A stretch of DNA of 32,923 nucleotides, taken from the IMG/VR virus record IMGVR_UViG_3300044712_001574, positions 1-32,923 of that record; one strand, written 5' to 3'. The notes below the pieces were generated by a model, which saw only the letters and a list, made by a program, of their open reading frames with translations, did not search any database and had not been told where the DNA came from. Origin of the DNA: a virus. The first letter of the stretch is position 1. Each line of letters begins with the position of its first letter. Shown here in pieces: positions 5,667 to 13,282 of the stretch. Made by a program: the position numbers and the translations under genes.

Positions 5667-6916
5667 TGAACAAACTTGTTTTCTACCTCCGCTCACCCAA
5701 GGCTCAGGAGAGCATCGTAATGGTGAGGTATAATGCTTCCGGAAAAAGATTTGTAATCAGCACCGATATCAAAGTGCCATGTAGCAAGTGGGATACCGAG
5801 AATTACCGGGTGCGGGCAGGCAGGGATCCTCTGCTCGGAGATCTCAACATACGGCTTACGGTTTTCGAGAAGGCATTCAACGATGCCCTGCATCACATTC
5901 TCTATTCCCGCAAGCCACTCACCCCGGCAGCCATCCGCCGGGAAATGGAGGAGCATTACTCCGCCAGGGTGCCGCTGGTGGATCCTTCGGCATATGTTAC
6001 CCAGGTGATGGAGCAGATCCGCAAGGGAGATCGACTCACCTTGCGCGGATCCCGATACAGTTCCAGCTCGCTCATTGTATACAGCCAGGTGAAACGATTC
6101 TTCGAAAAGTACCAGGAGAAGCACGGCCGCTTCTCATGGGAGGACATCGATCAGAAGTTTTACACCCGCCTGCTTAATATGATGACTCAGGAACAGTACT
6201 CCACCAATTACATCGGTAGTGTGGTAAAAGGCATTAAAAGCATCTGCCACATGGCGGAGGTGGAGGGTTTGCATAGCTCCACCTGGTACCGGCAGGCATC
6301 CTTCCGGAAGCTGCAGGAAGATACCATCACCATCTACCTCACCATGGAGGAGATCGCGGCCCTTACCCGGGTAGAATTGAATGAGTACGATGCCCATGTG
6401 CGCGATGTATTTGTGTTCGCCTGTCTCACGGGCCTACGTTTCGGAGATCTGCAACAGGTGAATGCCCAGCTGGTGACGGATGGTATACTCACCCTCCGGC
6501 CATCGAAGACCGGCCGGCCGGTATCCATCCCCCTGCATCCGGCAGCGCAGGATATCATCGCCAGGTACATGGGGAAGCTGCCACGTGTATTATCTAACCA
6601 AAAGATGAACGAATATATTAAGGAGATCGGGCGACATGCAGGGATCACCACTTCCACCGAAGTGCACATCACCACAGGCGGTACGGACAAGACGTGTCTT
6701 GTCCCCAAGCACCAGCTAATCACCACCCACACCGCCCGCCGATCCTTTGCCACCAATGCCTACCTTGCCGGGGTGCCAGCTCAGAGCATAATGATGATCA
6801 CCGGGCATCGCACGGAGAAGGTTTTTCTCAAATATCTGAAGATGTCGGGGATGGATAATGCCCGAAAAATGCAGGGGCATGCGTTCTTTATGGTTTCCCC
6901 CGGATCTGCCACATAA
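5666..6916 (+). CDS. int: Tyrosine integrase with arm-binding and SAM-like domains
   Basis: 416 residues. The N-terminus (FYLRSPKAQESIVMVRYNASGKRFVISTDIKV) is the arm-binding domain common in Bacteroidota integrases, followed by a SAM-like core-binding domain (about 105-205) and a catalytic domain. Catalytic residues visible are R258 (LTGLRFG), H355-T-A-R358, H381 (TGHRTEK) and nucleophile Y390 (FLKYLK). It should integrate and excise the phage genome at an attachment site. It begins directly after GTCACCA repeats and is convergent with, and overlaps by 29 bases, the last minus-strand gene. A palindrome (6685-6704) encoding TDKTCLVP sits in a loop before the HxxR motif. Confidence 0.93.
   Translation: MNKLVFYLRSPKAQESIVMVRYNASGKRFVISTDIKVPCSKWDTENYRVRAGRDPLLGDLNIRLTVFEKAFNDALHHILYSRKPLTPAAIRREMEEHYSARVPLVDPSAYVTQVMEQIRKGDRLTLRGSRYSSSSLIVYSQVKRFFEKYQEKHGRFSWEDIDQKFYTRLLNMMTQEQYSTNYIGSVVKGIKSICHMAEVEGLHSSTWYRQASFRKLQEDTITIYLTMEEIAALTRVELNEYDAHVRDVFVFACLTGLRFGDLQQVNAQLVTDGILTLRPSKTGRPVSIPLHPAAQDIIARYMGKLPRVLSNQKMNEYIKEIGRHAGITTSTEVHITTGGTDKTCLVPKHQLITTHTARRSFATNAYLAGVPAQSIMMITGHRTEKVFLKYLKMSGMDNARKMQGHAFFMVSPGSAT
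6685..6704. repeat. GC-rich palindromic element inside the integrase gene
   Basis: GGACAAGAC and GTCTTGTCC form 9-bp perfect arms around a two-base centre. It lies in the coding frame of the integrase, in a region encoding a loop before the catalytic HxxR. It resembles in length and symmetry the other palindromes at 7044, 15323, 15750 and 16658. Confidence 0.6.
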
Positions 6917-7493
6917 TCCCCACCCTTACCCCATCCGTTCCGATGGCTCCGGTATACGATCGCCGGGTATCGGTTTGATGGTACGATCCCTGGAGGCCTA
7001 TGCCGAATTTTTCGTCATAGCCAATATAAGGGCCTGCGGATAGCGGCAAGGCATGCCTTGCCGGTACTATCGTTGTATTAATGGAAGTTGCCCGGAGATT
7101 TCGATGCCAGTATTCCCTTGTCAGTATTTTATTTTCCGTTACCTCGTCGTTAATAATGGCGAAGAAGGAAGTATCATCGGTGATGGTATCGCTGTAGTAG
7201 TAGCGGGAAAAATAATCAGCCAGGATGGCTGCGGTATCGATTTTCTGTGGCGAAAGGGCATGCTCTGTAGGTACTCCTATCTCCACCGTATCCCATCTCG
7301 GATAATAGCGGATCACCAGGTAAGGAGTTGAATCTCCCGGGATAGTATCGTGAATGATAATTGTATCCCATATTTGATTACAGGGCACAGGCTTGGAAAG
7401 CCATTTATATCCTATGCCTGCACCAATGGCAAGTAAAATTAATCCAAACAGCAACGCCTTGAGCGCTTCGTTAAAGGTCCCGTTCTTCCACAT
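6888..7493 (-). CDS. Membrane-anchored protein at the end of the lysis cassette (spanin-like position)
   Basis: 201 residues. A transmembrane segment at about 10-31 (ALKALLFGLILLAIGAGIGYKWL) follows a short cytoplasmic tail; the rest, rich in WDTIIIHDTIP-type repeats, would be periplasmic. The C-terminal third has alternating GPYIGYDEKFGIGLQGSYH and GVRVGIMWQ strands, reminiscent of beta-rich outer-membrane-interacting tails. Being the final gene after holin and amidase, it may complete lysis (spanin role), but no spanin family is recognised. Its start overlaps the amidase by 23 bases and its 3' end overlaps the convergent integrase. Confidence 0.6.
   Translation of the reverse strand: MWKNGTFNEALKALLFGLILLAIGAGIGYKWLSKPVPCNQIWDTIIIHDTIPGDSTPYLVIRYYPRWDTVEIGVPTEHALSPQKIDTAAILADYFSRYYYSDTITDDTSFFAIINDEVTENKILTREYWHRNLRATSINTTIVPARHALPLSAGPYIGYDEKFGIGLQGSYHQTDTRRSYTGAIGTDGVRVGIMWQIRGKP
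7044..7063. repeat. Perfect 20-bp palindrome in the last late gene
   Basis: CGGCAAGGCATGCCTTGCCG is perfectly self-complementary, with a GCATGC centre, and is followed by GTAC. It is inside the coding sequence of the 201-residue membrane protein, where it encodes the ARHALPLS region. Same structural family as the palindromes at 15750 and 16658. Confidence 0.7.
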
Positions 7494-8175
7494 AAGCGAA
7501 TATTTTATTGATTGCCGATATCATTGCCTTTCTCCATCTCCGCTGCCACTCTTCATCCAGCAGCTTAGCCACATCCTGTTTGTTCGTCATGAACATAGAT
7601 TCCTGCAGCACCCCGTAGTACTTCGGGATTATCCATCCCAGCTGGCCCTTATACCCGGCAATAATTGTAAAATCCTTTTCCCTGTCAGCATCGGTGCGAA
7701 TACCTTCCGCCAGTTCCTTGCCGTATTGCACGGTGTATCCCAGCCGAAATAATTCTTCCGGGAATTCCTTTTCATACGCTGCCGCCAATATTCCTGCATA
7801 TTCATCGGCAGGATCTTCGATGGTACGGGTCCACCATTCGAAGCCGGTGGCTTTTCCCCACTTTCCTACGGGCAATTGCTCGGCATTTACATGAATGGAA
7901 AGCAGCACGGTATGCTTACGGCTGGCAGCCATACGATTGTAAAAATTCACCCGCGATATAAGGCCAGGCTCCCGCTTCTCCGCATTCAATGGTGCAGCTA
8001 TGTCCCAATTTTTCACCCCGGGATCCAGCGCATGAATCCGTGCATTGAATTCCATCATCAGGCCCAGGATCATCTTCCGGCTCCATACATACTCCAGCAG
8101 CTTCCCATCCGGGGATCTCTTCCCGGGAATGTTATCCCCATGAGCAGGGTCGAATAGTAAAAGGAAGGGTTTCAT
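7471..8175 (-). CDS. N-acetylmuramoyl-L-alanine amidase (endolysin)
   Basis: 234 residues from the ATG at 8175 (MKPFLLLFDPAHGDNIPGKRSPDG). The fold is amidase_3: the zinc-ligand histidine in DPAHGDN near the start, a central LLSIHVNAEQ with the second histidine, and a later acidic residue in GVLQESMFMT. It should cleave the lactyl-amide bond of peptidoglycan for host lysis. There is no signal peptide, so release would depend on the preceding holin-like protein. The longer upstream frame (to 8310) lies in the holin gene and is not used. Overlaps the membrane protein gene downstream. Confidence 0.9.
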   Translation of the reverse strand: MKPFLLLFDPAHGDNIPGKRSPDGKLLEYVWSRKMILGLMMEFNARIHALDPGVKNWDIAAPLNAEKREPGLISRVNFYNRMAASRKHTVLLSIHVNAEQLPVGKWGKATGFEWWTRTIEDPADEYAGILAAAYEKEFPEELFRLGYTVQYGKELAEGIRTDADREKDFTIIAGYKGQLGWIIPKYYGVLQESMFMTNKQDVAKLLDEEWQRRWRKAMISAINKIFAYVEERDL

Positions 8176-8183
8176 GGAGTTGT

Positions 8184-8519
8184 TTACACCTTCGCCTTTT
8201 TCGAAACTACCTTGTAAATAACGGCTGTTCCGAACCAGCCTATAATGGCAGAGGAAGCAAGCCGTGGCAATATAACCACAATGAATGGCATATCCTGACT
8301 TTGCAGCCATTCGGCTATTTTAAATTCAAAAGCTCCCATCAGTAGCAGTATCATCACCATGGTGACCAATAAAGTGCTTATCACTAATTCTGGCCAATTA
8401 TCCGCCCACCAGAATTTCAGGGAGGGTTCTTTTACCTTGTCTGTTCTCCCGGAATATTTGGAAAGGAAAAAAGCTGCCATTCCGAGCAGGCATAGGAGAA
8501 TGCAAATGAGTGTTTCCAT
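8184..8519 (-). CDS. Holin-like membrane protein
   Basis: 111 residues with three hydrophobic segments: about 3-20 (TLICILLCLLGMAAFFL), 45-65 (LVISTLLVTMVMILLLMGAF) and 77-100 (MPFIVVILPRLASSAIIGWFGTAVIY), and a basic C-terminus (KVVSKKAKV). Size, topology and position 8 bases before the amidase gene fit a class I holin. No family signature is visible, so the assignment rests on topology and context. Confidence 0.7.
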   Translation of the reverse strand: METLICILLCLLGMAAFFLSKYSGRTDKVKEPSLKFWWADNWPELVISTLLVTMVMILLLMGAFEFKIAEWLQSQDMPFIVVILPRLASSAIIGWFGTAVIYKVVSKKAKV

Positions 8520-8523
8520 ATCT

Positions 8524-10323
8524 TCAGTTTTTTCTATATAAATTCCAAGAACTTGTCTGTGTGATTGTACTATTCAGCGTTGCCTTCATCAAATAGCAGT
8601 TACTTATCTTAGTAGTTACATCCCCGTCTATTCGCATGGAGGCCATTAGTGCAGCGGTAGGATTGTAGTGCATTTGGCGAATCGGAGCCGCGATGAATGA
8701 AGTATTGTAAACATTCATATACCCGTCGCTCCCAGAAGCTATTAAGCTGTGACAAGTAATAGGGTGGATTCCATACGCATAGCAGGAATTAAAATTCACT
8801 CTGAAATCAGTTACCATTCCCATTCCCAGAGGAGTTATACCTCCAGCCGTAAGAACAGCAACACCTCCTGCACTGTCAGGGTATGGTTGCCCGTGAGCAT
8901 CACGGTAAATCAAAACCGAATCCATTCCGTAATTGTAGAATGAGCATTTGTAAAATCGCATATCCTGAGAAGCCAGGGTGGAAGCATCAATGTGAACCGC
9001 GTATCTGCCATTTGTTTTCTTTATAATCAAATTCCTTGCCCCTCCGGTATAAAGAAAGTCCCCACATGCGGCTTTCCCCATCTGTTCATCTGTGCAGTCA
9101 TTTGGCAGCGTGCCCTCTATTGTTATTGGCGTGGCAGTGGCAGAACTTAAATACACATATCGTTTATCAACTGCAAAAATATTTTTAAACGTGGTAAATA
9201 TTGTCTTTGCAAATTCAGCATAAGCATCTGCCAGTACATTATCGTAAATATCTATCCTGTATCGATTTGTTGCCAGCGGAGCCGTACAAGCATCAATAGC
9301 AGCCTGGATATTGGCATAGGTTTTCCCTGCCCCGACCGTGAACACTACCTCACAGGAATTATATACCCAATCATTATCTATGAAGTTTTTTTCCAGCACA
9401 TAACGAGTGGTAACATCAGGAATTGATGGAGTTAAAACATACCGGCAATTTCCCCCGGTAAACATCTTCAGGTTATTTTCAACGGTAATATCTCCAATAT
9501 CATTCCTGAATGTACGTGGTATTCCTGCGCTGGTAAACACCCTGTATTGTGTATCAATGGATTTCAAAACAGAGTCATTTGCCATTATAACACCGATATT
9601 TGTTTTGCCGGTTATTGTAATAGATAAATCATCGAAAAAGAAACAAGTAGCCCCAGAAGTAACGTATGCCCGTATTTCAGCTTTACCCCCTCCATTTGCA
9701 TCAGTAAATTTACCCGTGTATTGAGTCCAGGTATTTACTGTTGGGGTTTTTAAGGCTTGGTAATTGGTTGATCCGTCACCATTCAAAACCTGTAATACAA
9801 GCCCTGCTGTAGTGGTTCTGTAAACCCAAATTGACCAGTTTACCTCTTCCCCGGGCCGCGTTCTGAAAAACTGAAACCTCATCCCTGAGTTATTCGCTGC
9901 GTTGGTAATATACTTGAACGAGTGAGATCCTGAGTGTACGGTATCTGCATCATTTGTAACCAAGCCAGTAGTCCACTGTACTAAAACGCTTCCCAGCTCT
10001 CCACCCGGATCAGTGACCAAGTTACTTGTCAAGGCTGCATGTCTGTTGTTACCGGACAGGTCTGTTAGTTGTGCGCCTGAAACCGTACTATCCGACCAGA
10101 ATGCAAAGTTCGATTTAACTGAGTTCATTGTTTCAGTATTGCAATTGTTCGAACCTATTACATTTACCCCACTACCATTTGCCATTAACACATTTCCTCC
10201 CGATACTGTCCCCTGCATAATTACATTACCTCCGGAGGTGGGGCATGCTCCGCTCTGGATAACGTTCTGCCCAAGCACATTCAATGCCATCAGTGGCAGC
10301 AGCAATAGAATCAGCTTTTTCAT
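8524..10323 (-). CDS. Secreted spike-like protein: carbohydrate-binding module plus beta-helix
   Basis: 599 residues. A Sec-type signal peptide (MKKLILLLLPLMALNVLGQ) comes first, then GGNV repeats (about 22-55). A jelly-roll region resembling CBM4/9 modules follows (about 105-235, with VHSGSHSFKY...WTQYTGKF...FFFDDLSI), then a right-handed beta-helix region that starts near 330 with GAGKTYANIQAAIDAC, the usual entry into pectate-lyase-like spikes. It probably recognises or degrades host surface glycans. The signal peptide is odd for a tail spike and could instead mean export to the cell surface. It is separated by 3 bases from a second signal-peptide gene. Confidence 0.75.
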   Translation of the reverse strand: MKKLILLLLPLMALNVLGQNVIQSGACPTSGGNVIMQGTVSGGNVLMANGSGVNVIGSNNCNTETMNSVKSNFAFWSDSTVSGAQLTDLSGNNRHAALTSNLVTDPGGELGSVLVQWTTGLVTNDADTVHSGSHSFKYITNAANNSGMRFQFFRTRPGEEVNWSIWVYRTTTAGLVLQVLNGDGSTNYQALKTPTVNTWTQYTGKFTDANGGGKAEIRAYVTSGATCFFFDDLSITITGKTNIGVIMANDSVLKSIDTQYRVFTSAGIPRTFRNDIGDITVENNLKMFTGGNCRYVLTPSIPDVTTRYVLEKNFIDNDWVYNSCEVVFTVGAGKTYANIQAAIDACTAPLATNRYRIDIYDNVLADAYAEFAKTIFTTFKNIFAVDKRYVYLSSATATPITIEGTLPNDCTDEQMGKAACGDFLYTGGARNLIIKKTNGRYAVHIDASTLASQDMRFYKCSFYNYGMDSVLIYRDAHGQPYPDSAGGVAVLTAGGITPLGMGMVTDFRVNFNSCYAYGIHPITCHSLIASGSDGYMNVYNTSFIAAPIRQMHYNPTAALMASMRIDGDVTTKISNCYLMKATLNSTITQTSSWNLYRKN

Positions 10324-10326
10324 GGT

Positions 10327-10767
10327 TTATTGGGTTCTTTGTAATACTATTTTTCCTACCAGGGTGCCTCCGGTTATTCCTCCCACCCGTACTTTTACCT
10401 GAAAGTTTTTAACAGATCCGTCGTCTGCATTAATCTGAAAACGATAGCTTTCGCTGGCGGCATCCATTACCAGGGAGTCGTTGGCAGCATAGTGATTGTA
10501 ATATGCCCAGGCGGTGTTGGTGGTGCTGAATAATTTGATCGATCCGGTCAGCGATCCGGTTACCGAACTGCTATGGCATTCTACCCATCCGGAATACCGT
10601 CTGTCGGGCATGGTGAAGGTTTGTACCGTATCTCCGTGTGCCAGGTTGTAAGTAAACAGGGTAGCTTCATACCTTGCATCGGTATACGGTGGATCGATTA
10701 CGGTTTGAGATTTGATGCCAGCCGCGAACAGTAGAGCGATGGCGAGGAATAATACTTTTGCTTTCAT
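10327..10767 (-). CDS. Small secreted beta-rich protein
   Basis: 146 residues starting with a clear signal peptide (MKAKVLFLAIALLFAAGIKSQ, cleavage near residue 21). The mature part is beta-rich (FTYNLAHGDTVQTFTMPDRRYSGWVECHS..., YRFQINADDGSVKNFQVKVRVGG), like a small adhesin or spike head. No family is recognised. It directly precedes the spike-like gene and overlaps the 123-residue gene before it, so the two secreted proteins are probably made together. Confidence 0.65.
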   Translation of the reverse strand: MKAKVLFLAIALLFAAGIKSQTVIDPPYTDARYEATLFTYNLAHGDTVQTFTMPDRRYSGWVECHSSSVTGSLTGSIKLFSTTNTAWAYYNHYAANDSLVMDAASESYRFQINADDGSVKNFQVKVRVGGITGGTLVGKIVLQRTQ

Positions 10768-11135
10768 ATACTATCTGTTTTTTTGGTGAAGTATTCAATT
10801 ATTGAGTTCTCCAGCTGCTCATTCCATACCGGATCGAGCATGAGCGACACATCTACCCGGCTGTTGCAGTTGAGCGCCACCAGGGTAAAGGTGTTTTCGC
10901 CTGGCATGAATACCGGGCATTCGACCTGATCGGTCCAAGGGTATTCGTTTTCGGAGATACGCTCTGCCACCATCAGTTCGATGGTGAACTCCGGATCCTC
11001 TTCCACCACTTCGTGGTTAAGGCGAGCCAGTGCAGCTGCAAGGTTTTGCTTGCGTTCTGCAACCCATGTTTCCTCATTGAACAGGTTATCGGGGCTCTGC
11101 CTGAATTCTCTGCCCGGAATGATTTGTATTTTCAT
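10764..11135 (-). CDS. Hypothetical protein of the tail-fibre/lysis junction
   Basis: 123 residues, acidic, no signal peptide and no membrane segment. Unrecognised. MKIQIIPGREF then a helical middle, then beta-like GENTFTLVALNCNSRVDVSLMLDP suggests a compact mixed domain. It is coupled by overlap to the coiled-coil membrane protein before it and to the secreted protein after it. Possible roles are a fibre chaperone or minor tail protein; neither is supported by a motif. Confidence 0.55.
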   Translation of the reverse strand: MKIQIIPGREFRQSPDNLFNEETWVAERKQNLAAALARLNHEVVEEDPEFTIELMVAERISENEYPWTDQVECPVFMPGENTFTLVALNCNSRVDVSLMLDPVWNEQLENSIIEYFTKKTDSI

Positions 11136-11452
11136 AATACCTTGGTTTTTTCGTTCAATACTCCTACCTCCACATTCAGTTCGTCGATCTGCTCTCCATG
11201 CTTATCCAGCCTCCTGTTCACCTGGCCATGGGTGCCCATGCACGATTTCTCCTGCGAGTCGATGATGGCTGTGAGCCGGGTTACCTGGTTGTTCAGGTTT
11301 TTGTTATTCTCCTGCAACTCCCGCACCTGCTCTGTGAGCCCTCCAATGAGTTTGCGGAGAAGGTAACCTGTTACTGCGCTGAATGCTGCGATTATGCTCA
11401 TGGCTATGGAGATAATAAGCATTACGATGTCGAAGGTGGTGGGTGTTTGCAT
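11132..11452 (-). CDS. Membrane-anchored coiled-coil protein
   Basis: 106 residues. One transmembrane segment at about 8-34 (DIVMLIISIAMSIIAAFSAVTGYLL) is followed by a long heptad-rich coiled coil (LTEQVRELQENNKNLNNQVTRLTAIIDSQ and RRLDKHGEQIDELNVEVGVLNEKT). The shape recalls haemolysin XhlA-like proteins and some spanins or holin partners. It lies between the tail hub gene and the fibre genes. The exact role is undetermined. Confidence 0.6.
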   Translation of the reverse strand: MQTPTTFDIVMLIISIAMSIIAAFSAVTGYLLRKLIGGLTEQVRELQENNKNLNNQVTRLTAIIDSQEKSCMGTHGQVNRRLDKHGEQIDELNVEVGVLNEKTKVL

Positions 11453-11455
11453 AGC

Positions 11456-13282
11456 TTATATTATTTGGAGCCAGTCGCCTGAGAACTCCCTGTTAGCAAC
11501 ATTGTATTCTAGGCGCATGGGCAGATAACACTTACTGGCATCGCTTGTATCTACCAATAGTTTTGATGCCGCAATATTGCCTTCAAAATCGCATGACAAT
11601 CTGAAGTATGGAAGAGAGAGCTGATTGTACATATCAGCTCTAAGTACATTTTGTATCTTTGTATCCTGTATTCCTCCTTTATATCCCCACATAGATGTTT
11701 GGTAAAGTCCTGAAGCATCTGCTCTCAACCAATTACGGCAGTGAGAATCATTATAATCAGAGCCAGTATAGTCCAGGTCTCCCATAAATAATTCAACCAC
11801 CTCATCACCACTTCTGTTAGCTGCATTAATTATTGATTGATAATCAATATAATCAGCAGGTTTGGGATAATATTCACTATTAATATGTTCAAGTTTGAAT
11901 TCATCAACATACAGGGGACCATTACTGGTTTGTGGATAGATGTAAATCTTTATATATTCAGTCCCTGGAGGTGGTACAAAGTTGAGTACATAATCAGTAT
12001 AATCATCTGATGGCACTACACTAGTAAATGTAATATCTGTTGGCGTAGTAGTCCATGCGATTGCTGATTGAAGATAATATCCTGCACCAGTCTGAACATA
12101 CACCCTTATGCTGAAACTTATATTAAATGTTCCGGCATTTCTATAACGAAAAGTTAATTTACTATTGTAGCTTAAAAGATTGTGCATATCACCCTTCGCA
12201 GCAGATGTGTATAGGTAATCTCCTGCTGTTTGAGCCGGAAGGCTGCATATAAATCCTGTATCTGGAGAACTTATTTTTGTAGGAGCATTTGTAAGGTTCA
12301 GCGTCCATCCTGTTGGAGTATTGGCATCGGACCAATCTGTAAACCCGCCGTATTGCATGGCATTTTCTTTAAAAGAACTTAGGTGGCGCACGATAATACT
12401 TTTTGGAGACATAACCGCAGTAAGTACTCCCATACCACCCAATGGAACAACACGCGTAGCCTTACTGGCAGTTGCACTTGTAATACTACTTTTAAGTACA
12501 GTGGTCCCTTTAGAAGAATACGCACCGGCTGAAGTGAATTTTACATACGGCACAGTGGAATTAGTATATTCAGATATACGAACAATACTCCATTCGCCAC
12601 CTGTCATAAAGAGTCTACTCCCTATTGTGCGCAAAATGGCTTTTAAAACATCCAGCTTCTTCCACGGTTCAGATGTTTCCGGATCATAAAATAATTCATT
12701 ATTTATATAAGTCTGTTCTAATAAGGTAGTGCTGTCACTGTCGGTAAAAGTATCTTCAATCAGATTATTGTACACACGCAGATAAGATGCTTCGTTCACA
12801 TCGTTGAGCATGCCTTGCATAATGGATAGCAGCGTGCTAAGCCCGTTAATCTTCAATCCTGCACCACTCAGATAATCAATATCTGCAAGGGAACTCAGCC
12901 CATCGGTGGCTAGTACATCTACCGTTGTGGGGTATGTATCGGTAAAAGATTCTGAATAATATCCTGGCAATACATATCCTTTAAAATTAACACTTCCACC
13001 TATATAGATAATTAGCCTGTATTGTTTTTCTGCAGAGGTGATGAGCTCCCTAAGCGATTCTCCGGAATTGGCAATGGAGAAACGGGCAACGCATGAGCTC
13101 TTAAATATCGGCGAGAACTTATCATCCGGGTCTTCGCACTCCCATCGTATGGTTACCGGATTATCAGGAACAGCATTTCGCGTATTTACAGATCCTGCAT
13201 ATCCATCGAGTTGCAAATCAACCTGAACCTGGCTTCCTCCAAGTTCATAAAAGGTATATCTATATTTTGTTGCGAATGCCAT
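11456..13282 (-). CDS. Tail hub/tip protein with inserted carbohydrate-binding-like domain
   Basis: 608 residues. It directly follows the tape measure gene, the usual place of distal-tail/hub (Tal-like) proteins. The N-terminal 1-130 region is beta-rich (VQVDLQLDGYAG... NPVTIRWECEDPDDKFSPIFKSS), as in baseplate-hub proteins. A middle section (about 325-470: GWTLNLTNAPTKISSPDTGF ... YIKIYIYPQTSNGPLYVDEFKLEHI) looks like a carbohydrate-binding jelly roll inserted in the hub, and the C-terminus resumes the hub fold. It likely contacts the host surface or anchors fibres. Assignment rests on position plus domain pattern. Confidence 0.65.
   Translation of the reverse strand: MAFATKYRYTFYELGGSQVQVDLQLDGYAGSVNTRNAVPDNPVTIRWECEDPDDKFSPIFKSSCVARFSIANSGESLRELITSAEKQYRLIIYIGGSVNFKGYVLPGYYSESFTDTYPTTVDVLATDGLSSLADIDYLSGAGLKINGLSTLLSIMQGMLNDVNEASYLRVYNNLIEDTFTDSDSTTLLEQTYINNELFYDPETSEPWKKLDVLKAILRTIGSRLFMTGGEWSIVRISEYTNSTVPYVKFTSAGAYSSKGTTVLKSSITSATASKATRVVPLGGMGVLTAVMSPKSIIVRHLSSFKENAMQYGGFTDWSDANTPTGWTLNLTNAPTKISSPDTGFICSLPAQTAGDYLYTSAAKGDMHNLLSYNSKLTFRYRNAGTFNISFSIRVYVQTGAGYYLQSAIAWTTTPTDITFTSVVPSDDYTDYVLNFVPPPGTEYIKIYIYPQTSNGPLYVDEFKLEHINSEYYPKPADYIDYQSIINAANRSGDEVVELFMGDLDYTGSDYNDSHCRNWLRADASGLYQTSMWGYKGGIQDTKIQNVLRADMYNQLSLPYFRLSCDFEGNIAASKLLVDTSDASKCYLPMRLEYNVANREFSGDWLQII

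Noticed and set aside
5693-6124. Minus-strand frame inside the integrase
   Set aside because: Antisense shadow; the integrase frame carries all catalytic residues.
5788-6177. Plus-strand frame overlapping the integrase
   Set aside because: It is a shadow of the integrase in another frame, with unnatural composition (runs of Gly, Ser, Arg, His) and no start context.
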